This document shows positions 40,447 through 48,230 of a stretch of DNA of 48,918 nucleotides, in pieces (position 1 is the first letter of the stretch; every line of letters starts with the position of its first letter). Source of the stretch: a virus. Location of the stretch: the IMG/VR virus record IMGVR_UViG_3300032087_000854, positions 1 to 48,918 of that record; one strand, 5' to 3'. Under the pieces are notes generated by a model. The model made no database searches, was not told where the DNA came from, and saw nothing but the letters and a program-made list of their open reading frames with translations. Position numbers and translations under genes: made by a program.

Positions 40447-41349
40447 ATGGCAATTAATAGAGCGCAATTAGCGAAAGAATTAGAGCCAGGTTTGAATGCT
40501 TTGTTCGGCATGGAATATGCTAGATACGAAGCTCAACATACAGAAATTTATGAAACAGAAACTTCTGATAGAGCGTTTGAAGAAGAAACTCTAATCGTAG
40601 GGTTTGGTAATGCGGAAGTAAAAGCTGAAGGTAGCGGTGTCAGATTTGATACAGCTAACGAAGGTTATACATCTCGTTACACCCACGAAACAGTGGCTTT
40701 AGCATTCGCTTTAACTGAAGAAGCAGTTGAGGATAATTTGTATGATAGGCTAGGAGCAAGATACACTAAAGCATTAGCAAGATCTATGGCTAACACCAAA
40801 CAGATCAAAGCAGCATCTGTTCTAAACAACGCGTTTAGTACAGCAGGTGGCGATGGCGTATCTTTAATTAACACTGCTCACCCTCTAGGGGGAGGCGGTA
40901 CTTTAGCAAACAGAGCTACCACTATGGCGGATCTTAATGAAACTTCACTTGAAGACGCATTAATTAATATCTCTACATTAACAGATGATAGAGGTCTTAA
41001 TATTGCTCTTAAAGGTGCAAAGCTCATTATTCCACCACAATTAGTGTTTGTTGCTGACAGATTACTTAACTCTCCAGGTAGAGTTGGCACATCTGACAAT
41101 GACATCAATGCTATAAACAATACTGGTATGCTACCTGAAGGATATGTTGTAAATAACTATCTAACAGATACTGATGCGTATTTCATAAAAACTGACTGTC
41201 CAGATGGATTTAAGTATTTTGAAAGATCCCCAATGTCAACATCATTAGAGGGTGACTTCGATACAGGTAATATGAGATATAAAGCTAGAGAGCGTTATAG
41301 CTTCGGTTATTCAAACTTCAGAGCCGTTTACGGTTCTCAAGGGGCTTAA
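40447..41349 (+). CDS. Major capsid protein, HK97 fold (Mu gpT-like)
   Basis: 300 residues with AGGAG upstream. N-terminus MAINRAQLAKELEPGLNALF, spine helix region (about 95-130, YTKALARSMANTKQIKAASV), P-domain hinge (INTAHPLGGGGTLANR) and A-domain (LIIPPQLVFVADRLLNSPGR), consistent with Mu gpT-type HK97 capsid proteins. Followed by a strong terminator, which would give high relative expression. Probably the most abundant product of the window. Confidence 0.88.
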   Translation: MAINRAQLAKELEPGLNALFGMEYARYEAQHTEIYETETSDRAFEEETLIVGFGNAEVKAEGSGVRFDTANEGYTSRYTHETVALAFALTEEAVEDNLYDRLGARYTKALARSMANTKQIKAASVLNNAFSTAGGDGVSLINTAHPLGGGGTLANRATTMADLNETSLEDALINISTLTDDRGLNIALKGAKLIIPPQLVFVADRLLNSPGRVGTSDNDINAINNTGMLPEGYVVNNYLTDTDAYFIKTDCPDGFKYFERSPMSTSLEGDFDTGNMRYKARERYSFGYSNFRAVYGSQGA

Positions 41350-41391
41350 GGAACGATTTATTGTAGCGTTTCTAACTCAACTACAATTCTT

Positions 41392-41419
41392 AAGGGAGCT
41401 TCGGCTCCCTTTCTTTTTT
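41392..41419 (+). terminator. Intrinsic terminator after the capsid gene
   Basis: AAGGGAGC-TTCG-GCTCCCTT, an 8-bp stem with a very stable UUCG loop and a following T run. Confidence 0.9.
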
Positions 41420-41461
41420 CTAAAATAAGGTATATGATTTAGTTCTAGGATTTATTAACTT

Positions 41462-41503
41462 GTTCTACAGACTGACCTAGCAGACAAGCCAAGACGGTAG
41501 AAC
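41462..41503 (+). promoter_or_regulatory. Leader with 7-bp inverted repeat
   Basis: GTTCTAC (41462-41468) and GTAGAAC (41497-41503) flank a 28-base loop between the capsid terminator and the next ribosome site (TAGGAGGAA). Could be an mRNA leader structure. A TATGAT at 41433 may be a promoter -10, with no clear -35. Confidence 0.4.
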
Positions 41504-41524
41504 TTATTTCCTTAGGAGGAAATT

Positions 41525-42031
41525 ATGGCAAAATCGACATTCTCAGGTCCAGTTAGATCATTAGCTGGATTTATTTCAGCAGGTAATGCAAATGTAGTTA
41601 GCTTAACTGCTGACACAACACTTACAGTAGATGCACACGCAGGTAAAGTTCTTACTTGTAATGATGCTGATGGTAAGTTTACATTACCTAGTATTGTAGC
41701 TACCGCACCAGGTTCAGATGATGATCCAAATCAAACTAACAACTTAGGTGCTACATTTACTTTTGTAGTTGAAACAGCAGCTACAGACCTAGATATTAAA
41801 ACTGACGGAACAGATAAATTCGTTGGTGGACTATATATGGGTAAAAGTGATGCAGCAGGTAAAACATTCTTTTCAGGTGCTAGTAATGACGTTATTACTT
41901 TAAACGGCACTACAAAAGGTGGTATAGCTGGTACTATTATCAAAGTAACGGCTATTGGTTCAGCTAAGTACGCAGTAGAAGGTATTAACCTTGCTTCTGG
42001 TACTGTGGTAACACCATTCGCTGACGCGTAA
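41525..42031 (+). CDS. Virion protein, head-fibre/decoration-like (168 aa)
   Basis: Very strong AGGAGG site. Product rich in Thr/Gly/Ala with repeated beta strands (MAKSTFSGPVRSLAGFISAG; FTFVVETAATDLDIKTDGTD; GTTKGGIAGTIIKVTAIGSA). The KSTFSGPVRSLAGF start is found in structural proteins of marine phages. No active-site motif. Strong expression signals after the capsid gene fit a decoration protein. Confidence 0.62.
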   Translation: MAKSTFSGPVRSLAGFISAGNANVVSLTADTTLTVDAHAGKVLTCNDADGKFTLPSIVATAPGSDDDPNQTNNLGATFTFVVETAATDLDIKTDGTDKFVGGLYMGKSDAAGKTFFSGASNDVITLNGTTKGGIAGTIIKVTAIGSAKYAVEGINLASGTVVTPFADA

Positions 42032-42041
42032 GGAGTAGATT

Positions 42042-42443
42042 ATGGCAGATGCAGTAACATCACAAACAATTCAAGACGGTGAAAAAACTGCTGTTCTAAA
42101 GTTCACTAATGTATCAGATGGATCAGGTGAATCGGCTGTCAAAAAGGTAGACGTTTCTGCACTAACACCAAATAGTGCAGGAGAGTCTTGTACTTCTGTT
42201 GGAGTCGCAAGAATATACTGGGCTACAAGAGGTATGGGTGTAAACATTGAATTTGACGCTACATCTAACGTGTTATTAACTGGTTTACCAGCAGATAGCA
42301 CAGGTGATGAGTATTATGATTTATTTACAGCTATACCAAATAATGCTGGTTCCGGTGTTACTGGTGATATTGACTTTACAACTGTAGGACATTCAAGCGG
42401 AGACACATACTCTATTATTTTAGTTTTGACTAAAAACTATTAA
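42042..42443 (+). CDS. Structural protein (133 aa)
   Basis: AAGGAGTAG upstream. Beta-rich: TSQTIQDGEKTAVLKFTNVS, then RIYWATRGMGVNIEFDATSN and a C-terminal TYSIILVLTKNY strand. Similar proteins lie beside capsid genes in other marine phages. Probably a minor head component; function unknown. Confidence 0.6.
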   Translation: MADAVTSQTIQDGEKTAVLKFTNVSDGSGESAVKKVDVSALTPNSAGESCTSVGVARIYWATRGMGVNIEFDATSNVLLTGLPADSTGDEYYDLFTAIPNNAGSGVTGDIDFTTVGHSSGDTYSIILVLTKNY

Positions 42444-42446
42444 TGA

Positions 42447-42752
42447 ATGACTACTACAAGACGCAGAAGACAAAAACCTATAGCCAGAACAACAGGTAAA
42501 GGTGGTAATTACCGCCCCACTAAAAAAGGGGCGGGAATGACCCGTAAGGGCATCAAAGAACACAGAAGAAAAAATCCTGGATCTAAGCTTCAAGGAGCTG
42601 TCACAGGTAAAGTTAAAAAAGGATCTAAAGCAGCAAAAAGACGTAAATCTTATTGTGCTAGATCACTAGGGCAATTAAAACGTAGCTCTGCAAAAACAAG
42701 AAACGATCCTAATTCAAGAATTAGACAAGCAAGAAGAAGATGGAAGTGTTAG
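42447..42752 (+). CDS. Highly basic protein, DUF6321-like (101 aa)
   Basis: About one third Lys/Arg: RRRRQKPIARTTGKGGNYRP, GAGMTRKGIKEHRRKNPGSK, KKGSKAAKRRKSYCARSLGQ, ending RQARRRWKC. The KRRKSYCARS and NPGSKLQGAVTGKV blocks recur in marine phage proteins. Such composition suits DNA condensation inside the head. First of three consecutive basic genes. Confidence 0.68.
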   Translation: MTTTRRRRQKPIARTTGKGGNYRPTKKGAGMTRKGIKEHRRKNPGSKLQGAVTGKVKKGSKAAKRRKSYCARSLGQLKRSSAKTRNDPNSRIRQARRRWKC

Positions 42753-42974
42753 ATGGCAAAAGCTAAAAGCGGTGGCAAAATATGTCCAGCAGGCAAAGCC
42801 TGGGCAAAAAGAACCTTTGATACATATCCAAGTGCATACGCCAATATGGCTGCATCTAAGTATTGTAAAGATCCAAACTACGCAAAAGGAAGTAAAAAAA
42901 GAAAGAAAAAAGCAAAAGGTGGTTTTGTCTCTATAAGAGGTCAAGGCATTGTTATGGCTAACAGGAGAAGATAG
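42753..42974 (+). CDS. Small basic Cys-containing protein (73 aa)
   Basis: Starts directly after the preceding stop. ICPAGKAWAKRTFDTYPSAY and MAASKYCKDPNYAKGSKKRK, then GGFVSIRGQGIVMANRRR, a C-terminal element similar to the end of the next gene product. Possibly a capsid-internal DNA-binding protein. Confidence 0.63.
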   Translation: MAKAKSGGKICPAGKAWAKRTFDTYPSAYANMAASKYCKDPNYAKGSKKRKKKAKGGFVSIRGQGIVMANRRR

Positions 42975-43411
42975 TGGGTCAACTAGCTGAATGGAGAAGA
43001 CAAAACTGGGTGCGTATAGGCACTGATGGTAAAATTAAAGGACCCTGTGGCACCAGTAAAAACAAAAAAAACCCAGATCGTTGCCTGCCAAAATCAAAAG
43101 CACAAAGTTTAAGTAAATCAGAAAGAGCGAAGACAGCTAGAAAAAAGAAAGCTGCTGGAAAAAAAGGCAAAACAGTAGTAGCAAACACAAAAAAAGCAAG
43201 AGTTTCATTAAGTGTAGGAGGACCTATGAATAAAAATAAAGCAGACTTAAATAAAGATGGTAAGTTATCCTCATACGAGGAAGCTAGAGGCAGAGCTATA
43301 GAGAAAGCTATAGCAAAACAAAATAGAGTAAAAAAACAAAGAGGTGGTTTCATAGCTAAAGGTTGTGGTAAAGTTATGAATAACCGTAGAAAAGTAACTA
43401 CAATTAGCTAG
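42974..43411 (+). CDS. Basic DUF5872-like protein with EF-hand-like loop (145 aa)
   Basis: GTG start sharing a base with the preceding TAG stop, with AGGAG upstream. WRRQNWVRIGTDGKIKGPCG and SKNKKNPDRCLPKSKAQSLS are DUF5872 hallmarks. DLNKDGKLSSYEEA (about 92-105) matches a calcium-binding EF-hand loop, an unusual addition. C-terminus GGFIAKGCGKVMNNRRK resembles the previous gene product. Probably packaged with DNA; function unknown. Confidence 0.68.
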   Translation: MGQLAEWRRQNWVRIGTDGKIKGPCGTSKNKKNPDRCLPKSKAQSLSKSERAKTARKKKAAGKKGKTVVANTKKARVSLSVGGPMNKNKADLNKDGKLSSYEEARGRAIEKAIAKQNRVKKQRGGFIAKGCGKVMNNRRKVTTIS

Positions 43412-43420
43412 GAGAATTAA

Positions 43421-43609
43421 ATGTTTAAAAGAACAAAAGGTTATGCAATGGGTGGTGCTGTTAAAGGACGTAAGTACGCTGCAAAAGGCGGTGCTATGAA
43501 AGGTTCTAAATATATGGCAAAAGGTGGAGCTATGAAAGGCTCTAAATACATGGCTAAAGGTGGACCCATGAAAAAATCTAAATATATGGCAAAAGGCGGA
43601 AAAGTATAA
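43421..43609 (+). CDS. Tandem-repeat basic protein (62 aa)
   Basis: TAGGAG upstream of ATG. After MFKRTKGYAMGG the protein is four imperfect repeats of about 12 residues, KGGAMKGSKYMA, with Met, Lys and Gly in fixed positions. Repeat length and charge suggest wrapping around DNA or anchoring inside the capsid. Fourth basic gene in a row. Confidence 0.65.
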   Translation: MFKRTKGYAMGGAVKGRKYAAKGGAMKGSKYMAKGGAMKGSKYMAKGGPMKKSKYMAKGGKV

Positions 43610-43621
43610 TTAGGCTTTCTC

Positions 43622-44308
43622 TTGTCATATCTAATATCAAACATACCGCAGTTTAAATGCTGGGTTAGAAAAGAATTTACCGCTAATCACCAAAACTATC
43701 ACGGTGAGTATTTGCATGCATTAGTTATGGCTGTAAATACCATTCCTGACAGATCATTATCATTTCAAGTAGTTTTTACAGGCTGTGAGACTGATTTTGA
43801 AGGCTATCCTGATGAAAACGTACATGGTGGTGCTATGTGGGCAAGAATGCCAATACAAGCTCTTGTAGCAGATATACCACTAGATGAATGGCCAAAGCCC
43901 ATGGAAGATCATTTAGCACAACCCTGGGACTGTCTCAGTCATCATCACAGCGTAGTTAGTTTAGATCGTGTAAGTTCTTCACCTTGGATATGTAAAATTA
44001 ATGGTGAGTTTTACACAGGAACTTATATGTTTACTGTAGATTACACAGACCATTCAATAGCAGATGATCCTGCACAACACAAACAAAGTCATGTGCTATA
44101 CTTGACGGATGCTGGTGAATATACTGGTAATTTTGTTGCTTTACCAAATAACAGAGTAAGAGCTACAAATCCTGCTCTTTGGAGAGTAGGACAAGGTGCT
44201 CCTGATTTTTCACCTAGTCAGTGGGTTCACTCAGCAGAAAAACATGATAGTTATTTAGATCCAAACATTACGTTTGATAATCTTTACAATCAAGAGGATA
44301 ATAAATAA
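43622..44308 (+). CDS. Conserved marine-phage protein (228 aa), unknown
   Basis: TTG start is likely since the first residues (SYLISNIPQFKCWVRKEFT) already fit the family, and no ATG is available upstream. Conserved-looking blocks: HGEYLHALVMAV, FTGCETDFEGYPDENVHGGA, MWARMPIQALV, DHLAQPWDCLSHHHSV, DDPAQHKQSHVLYLTDAGEY. Many His, Trp and Cys residues suggest a metal or ligand site. Seen in marine phage genomes beside tail-adaptor genes; function unknown. Confidence 0.65.
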   Translation: MSYLISNIPQFKCWVRKEFTANHQNYHGEYLHALVMAVNTIPDRSLSFQVVFTGCETDFEGYPDENVHGGAMWARMPIQALVADIPLDEWPKPMEDHLAQPWDCLSHHHSVVSLDRVSSSPWICKINGEFYTGTYMFTVDYTDHSIADDPAQHKQSHVLYLTDAGEYTGNFVALPNNRVRATNPALWRVGQGAPDFSPSQWVHSAEKHDSYLDPNITFDNLYNQEDNK

Positions 44309-44980
44309 ATGGCATTATCAGGTAGCACAGATTTTGAACCAAACGTAGCTGAGTTTGTAGAAGAAGCATTTGAAAGATGTGGACTAGAACTTAGAACTGG
44401 TTACGATTTAAAAACAGCTCGCAGATCTATCAATCTAATGTTGGCTGAATGGGCTAATCGTGGTTTAAACCAGTGGACAATAGAACAAGCAACGCAAACT
44501 GTTACTGAAGGTACTTCTAGTTATTCTTTAAACTCCAATGTTATTGATGTTTTAGATGTAGTCTTACGCAGAACTGTAAACCAAACACAAACTGATATAA
44601 GCATGAATCGTATTAGTAGATCTGAATATATCAACATACCAAACAAAGAAACAAAGGCTAGACCATCACAATTCTTCTTTGATAAATTAACAACACCAGC
44701 ACTGAAAGTTTGGCCTGCACCTGAAAACAGCACTGATATATTAGTTTTCAATAAACTTGTAAGAATGGATGATGCAGATAAGGCAACAAATACTATGGAT
44801 ATGCCATTTAGGTTTTATCCTTGTTTTGTGGCTGGTTTAGCTTATTACTTGTCACTAAAGAAAAACCCACAACTTACACCACAACTTAAGGCTATATACG
44901 AAGAAGAGTTCCGTAGAGCTGCTGATCAGGATGAAGACAGAGCTTCATTTAGAATCAGACCAGATATTAGGATGAGATAA
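44309..44980 (+). CDS. Tail accessory/head-completion protein, P22 gp4-like
   Basis: 223 residues. FVEEAFERCGLELRTGYDLK and ARRSINLMLAEWANRGLNQW form the helical N-terminus common to gp4-like tail accessory factors, followed by beta segments (YSLNSNVIDVLDVVLR) and a helical end. It would bind under the portal to extend the tail connector. Position next to another adaptor supports this. Confidence 0.7.
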   Translation: MALSGSTDFEPNVAEFVEEAFERCGLELRTGYDLKTARRSINLMLAEWANRGLNQWTIEQATQTVTEGTSSYSLNSNVIDVLDVVLRRTVNQTQTDISMNRISRSEYINIPNKETKARPSQFFFDKLTTPALKVWPAPENSTDILVFNKLVRMDDADKATNTMDMPFRFYPCFVAGLAYYLSLKKNPQLTPQLKAIYEEEFRRAADQDEDRASFRIRPDIRMR

Positions 44981-44981
44981 T

Positions 44982-45320
44982 ATGGCATACGCTCTTGGTA
45001 AATTTGCACGAGCTTTATGCGATAGATGTGGTTTTGAATACAAATTAAGCGAACTAAGAGAAGAATGGACTGGTTCTAAGGTTTGTTCACAGTGCTACGA
45101 ACCTAAACATCCACAACTAGAACCACTGACTGCTACAGCAGATCCTGAAGCATTATATAAACCAAGACCTAATAACGACCATGAAGAAGGTGAGGGTTTT
45201 GTAGTAGTGGTAAATTCAAATATATTTAAACCTGATTTTATGAATCCAGCGACATTACCTGCTAACTTTACAGTAGCTAAGATGACAGGTGAATTAGGTG
45301 AGGTTACAATAGTTACATGA
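44982..45320 (+). CDS. Small zinc-ribbon protein (112 aa)
   Basis: C13-x2-C16 and C35-x2-C38 (LCDRCGFEYKLSELREEW, KVCSQCYEPKHP) form a zinc ribbon; the C-terminal half (FVVVVNSNIFKPDF, ANFTVAKMTGELGE) is beta-rich. Common between the two tail-adaptor genes of marine podoviruses. Overlaps the next gene by four bases; probably a structural or assembly factor. Confidence 0.68.
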   Translation: MAYALGKFARALCDRCGFEYKLSELREEWTGSKVCSQCYEPKHPQLEPLTATADPEALYKPRPNNDHEEGEGFVVVVNSNIFKPDFMNPATLPANFTVAKMTGELGEVTIVT

Positions 45321-45991
45321 CACTTGCAGAGTTAAAAACACTAATACAGAATTACGTAGAAAACTCAGAAACTACATTTGTAAATACGCTTGATGATTTT
45401 ATCAAAAATGCTGAAGACAGAATCTTTGAACTGATACAGCTTGATTACTTTCGTAAAAATGTATCTGGTAATCTAACTGCTGGTAATACTTATCTAACAG
45501 CACCAACAGACTTTCAGATGTCCTTTTCACTAGCTGTTATTGATAGCAACGGTGATTATCATTATTTAGACAAGAAACATACTACTTTTATGCGTGAATA
45601 CGCTGTAGATCCTACAGACGCTACTGAAAGAGGTAGACCACTATATTACGCAGATTTTGATAAAGAACTCTCTACAGCGTCTGACAATGGCTCTACGCTT
45701 ATTGTAAGCCCAGTACCAGACCAAGCTTATAATGTAGAATTACACTATCTTTACAAACCAAATTCATTAGTTACAGACACTACAGGAACCTGGCTTTCAC
45801 AAAATGCTAGAAATGCTTTATTATATGGTTCATTAGTGGAAGCTAATTTGTTTTTAAAAGGTGAAAGCGATATGCAACAGCAATACGAGCAACGCTTTCT
45901 ACAGGAAATAACTAGATTGAAAAATCTTGCAGAAGCTCGCGGAAGGAGGGATGAATATCGGTACGATTCTTTGAGGTCACCGGTATCGTAA
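45317..45991 (+). CDS. Tail adaptor protein, SU10-adaptor type
   Basis: 224 residues. MTLAELKTLIQNYVENSETT, FIKNAEDRIFELIQLDYFRK and a C-terminal helix (QQQYEQRFLQEITRLKNLAE) match the phage adaptor proteins found beneath portals of podovirus-like tails. The DYHYLDKKHTTFMREYAVDP stretch is also typical. It would join the tail to the head connector. Confidence 0.7.
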   Translation: MTLAELKTLIQNYVENSETTFVNTLDDFIKNAEDRIFELIQLDYFRKNVSGNLTAGNTYLTAPTDFQMSFSLAVIDSNGDYHYLDKKHTTFMREYAVDPTDATERGRPLYYADFDKELSTASDNGSTLIVSPVPDQAYNVELHYLYKPNSLVTDTTGTWLSQNARNALLYGSLVEANLFLKGESDMQQQYEQRFLQEITRLKNLAEARGRRDEYRYDSLRSPVS

Positions 45992-45998
45992 AAAATAC

Positions 45999-46730
45999 AT
46001 GGAAAAAATTGAAAGTCTGAAAGGTAAATCAGTTGCCATCGTTGGCATGGGTAAAAGCTGGTTTGATTATAATCTTGCAAAATCACACGGAGTTCACTTT
46101 GATGAAGTCTGGGTAATTAATGGTGTTGGTTCTGTAATCTATCACGATAGGGTGTTTATGATGGATCCTGCATCTAGGTTCTTAGATACTGATGATGCTG
46201 GTGGTCAAACAGAGAGCATGAAACAAATGCTTTTAGAACACGAGGGTCCTATCTATACCTGTGAACTAGATGATAGATGTCCAGGATTAGTCGAATATCC
46301 ACTGGAAGAAGTAGTTAATTACTCAAACTGTCACTATCTAAATAACACTGTAGCTTATGCAGTTGCTTTTGCCTATTGGAATGAAGTAGCAAATCTAAAA
46401 ATGTTTGGTGTTGATTTTTCTTACAAAGGCAACTTACATTTTGCTGAAGCAGGTAGAGGTTGTGTAGAGTTTTGGCTATCTAAATGTATATCAGCAGGTA
46501 TGCAGGTAGAAGTAGCACATACCTCTGGTTTATTAGATACAGATGTTCCAGCAGAACAAAAACTATACGGTTATCACAGGCTTAAAAACCCATACATCAT
46601 CTTAGTAGATGAAGAAGGCATAAAACTAGAACGAATAGATAACCTAGAAATAGTTAAAAAAACACAAGAACCTGTGCTTATCGATAGGCACGATTCACAC
46701 TTAAAACCAGTAGAACCTAAAAAATGGTAG
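45999..46730 (+). CDS. Rossmann-like protein (243 aa), unknown enzyme candidate
   Basis: KGKSVAIVGMGKSWFDYNLA (10-28) is a glycine-rich nucleotide-binding-like loop, followed by DEVWVINGVGSVIYHDRVFM and later LKMFGVDFSYKGNLHFAEAG. The order resembles DUF115/MptE-like Rossmann proteins that occur in phage tail regions. A sugar or nucleotide substrate is possible; no catalytic residue can be fixed. Six bases overlap with the next gene. Confidence 0.55.
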   Translation: MEKIESLKGKSVAIVGMGKSWFDYNLAKSHGVHFDEVWVINGVGSVIYHDRVFMMDPASRFLDTDDAGGQTESMKQMLLEHEGPIYTCELDDRCPGLVEYPLEEVVNYSNCHYLNNTVAYAVAFAYWNEVANLKMFGVDFSYKGNLHFAEAGRGCVEFWLSKCISAGMQVEVAHTSGLLDTDVPAEQKLYGYHRLKNPYIILVDEEGIKLERIDNLEIVKKTQEPVLIDRHDSHLKPVEPKKW

Positions 46731-47023
46731 ATGAAATAACCCCAGCAGGTATGCCTGGGTTAGGTCTTATAGAGGCTAAAACTACTAATTTTGGCGGACA
46801 TCCGCCTGAGTTTTGGGCAGAAAGATTGACTGAAAAAATAGTTAGTTCTTCTGATTCTAGTGATCCACACATACAAGAGCAGGCTAGAGCCTACAAAGAA
46901 CTTATTTATAAGGTTTGTTTGATTTATATAAAAAATGCGTTAAAATCCTATAAAGCTACTCTTATTCAAGAATTAGTTAAGTCTGGTGATACTGAGTTAG
47001 CTGATATAATTAAAAGGATATAA
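46724..47023 (+). CDS. Conserved small tail-region protein (99 aa)
   Basis: ATPAGMPGLGL-like start (residues 5-15, ITPAGMPGLGL), then HPPEFWAERLTEKIVSSSDS and helices EQARAYKELIYKVCLIYIKN and TLIQELVKSGDTELADIIKR. A recurrent marine phage protein between adaptor and fibre genes. Function unknown. Confidence 0.63.
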   Translation: MVDEITPAGMPGLGLIEAKTTNFGGHPPEFWAERLTEKIVSSSDSSDPHIQEQARAYKELIYKVCLIYIKNALKSYKATLIQELVKSGDTELADIIKRI

Positions 47024-47024
47024 T

Positions 47025-47453
47025 ATGGCTATAACATCAACTTTAACGACTAGCTTTAAAAAACAGCTTTTAGAGGGAGTTCACAACTTCAAAAACTCTG
47101 GAGGCGGTACTTTTAAATTAGCTTTATACACAAGTTCAGCAACTCTAGGTGCTACTACAACAGCATTTACTACTACAGGACAAGCAAGTGGTACAAACTA
47201 TACTTCGGGTGGATCTAACTTAACAAGAGTAGATCCTACATCAAGTGGTACTACTGGTTTTACAGATTTTGCTGATTTAACTTTTGGTACAGCCACTATA
47301 ACAGCTAGAGGTTGTATGATTTATAATTCATCTGCAACTAATGCTTCTGTTGCAACAATAGACTTTGGAGGAGATAAAACCTCTACAGCAGGTGACTTTA
47401 CTATAGTTTTCCCAGCAGCAGCAGCTAGTACAGCTATTATAAGAATAGCTTAA
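47025..47453 (+). CDS. Tail structural protein (142 aa)
   Basis: AGGATATAAT upstream of ATG. SFKKQLLEGVHNFKNSGGGT, FKLALYTSSATLGATTTAFT, ARGCMIYNSSATNASVATID: a beta-rich family repeatedly found just before fibre genes of marine phages. Probably a tail or baseplate-type component; precise role unknown. Confidence 0.63.
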   Translation: MAITSTLTTSFKKQLLEGVHNFKNSGGGTFKLALYTSSATLGATTTAFTTTGQASGTNYTSGGSNLTRVDPTSSGTTGFTDFADLTFGTATITARGCMIYNSSATNASVATIDFGGDKTSTAGDFTIVFPAAAASTAIIRIA

Positions 47454-47465
47454 GGTTAGCCTACC

Positions 47466-48227
47466 ATGGCTAATATAACTGGTTGGGGTAGAGGAGCCTG
47501 GGGCTCTGATACTTGGGGCGAACCAAATCCAGTTACTCTTACAGGTTTAGCAGCTACCAGTGCTTTAGGCACTCTGTCTGTAGTTGCAAAAGCTAATGTT
47601 ACTCCTGGATCCCAGGTAGGAACAACTGGTGCACCTGTTGCGGGTGTAAACGCTCAAGCTGTAGCTTCAATACAAGGTGCAACAGGTACTGTTGGAACTG
47701 TATCAGTTGATGTAGACGGTGAAGCTAATGTTCCTGTAGCAGGCTTAAGTGCTACAAGTGCTTTAGGAACTATTACAGTTCATGAAAATGAAGTTGTTAA
47801 TGTTACTGGTCTTTCTGCCACAAGTGCTGTAGGAAGTGTTACAACTATAGCGAAAGCCAATGTAATACCAACAGGTCAGGAGGCTACTGGATCTGTTGGA
47901 ACACCTAGCACAACAGCAAAAGCTAATGTAAGCGTCACAGGTCAATCTGGAACAAGTGCTTTAGGATCTATAAGCATTGCTTTAGGCATGACAGTGCAAA
48001 TAACAGGTCAATCAGCAACAGGATCTGTTGGCGAGCCATCAACAATATCTAAAGCAAACGTATCTCCAACTGGCGTAGAAGGTACAGGATCAGTAGGTAG
48101 TGTATTGATTTGGTCACTTATTGATGATACACAAACTAAAAATTATGCTAATATAAATACTGACCAAAGTTCATCCTTTGCTGAAAACAATGAAACACAA
48201 ACCCCAAACTGGGAAGAGGTAGCATAA
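47466..48227 (+). CDS. Tandem-repeat tail protein (253 aa)
   Basis: Start MANITGWGRGAWGSDTWGEP is typical of marine phage tail proteins. Residues about 25-215 hold about eight repeats of 20-25 residues, each with a TG(L/Q)xATxxxG core followed by a KANV strand. Such repeats usually form a beta-solenoid shaft; the copy number can change by recombination. Four bases separate it from the fibre-like gene. Confidence 0.65.
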   Translation: MANITGWGRGAWGSDTWGEPNPVTLTGLAATSALGTLSVVAKANVTPGSQVGTTGAPVAGVNAQAVASIQGATGTVGTVSVDVDGEANVPVAGLSATSALGTITVHENEVVNVTGLSATSAVGSVTTIAKANVIPTGQEATGSVGTPSTTAKANVSVTGQSGTSALGSISIALGMTVQITGQSATGSVGEPSTISKANVSPTGVEGTGSVGSVLIWSLIDDTQTKNYANINTDQSSSFAENNETQTPNWEEVA

Positions 48228-48230
48228 ATT

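Noticed and set aside
43421-43609. CRISPR-like short repeats
   Set aside because: Repeats are in frame, contiguous and encode a 12-residue protein repeat, without spacers.
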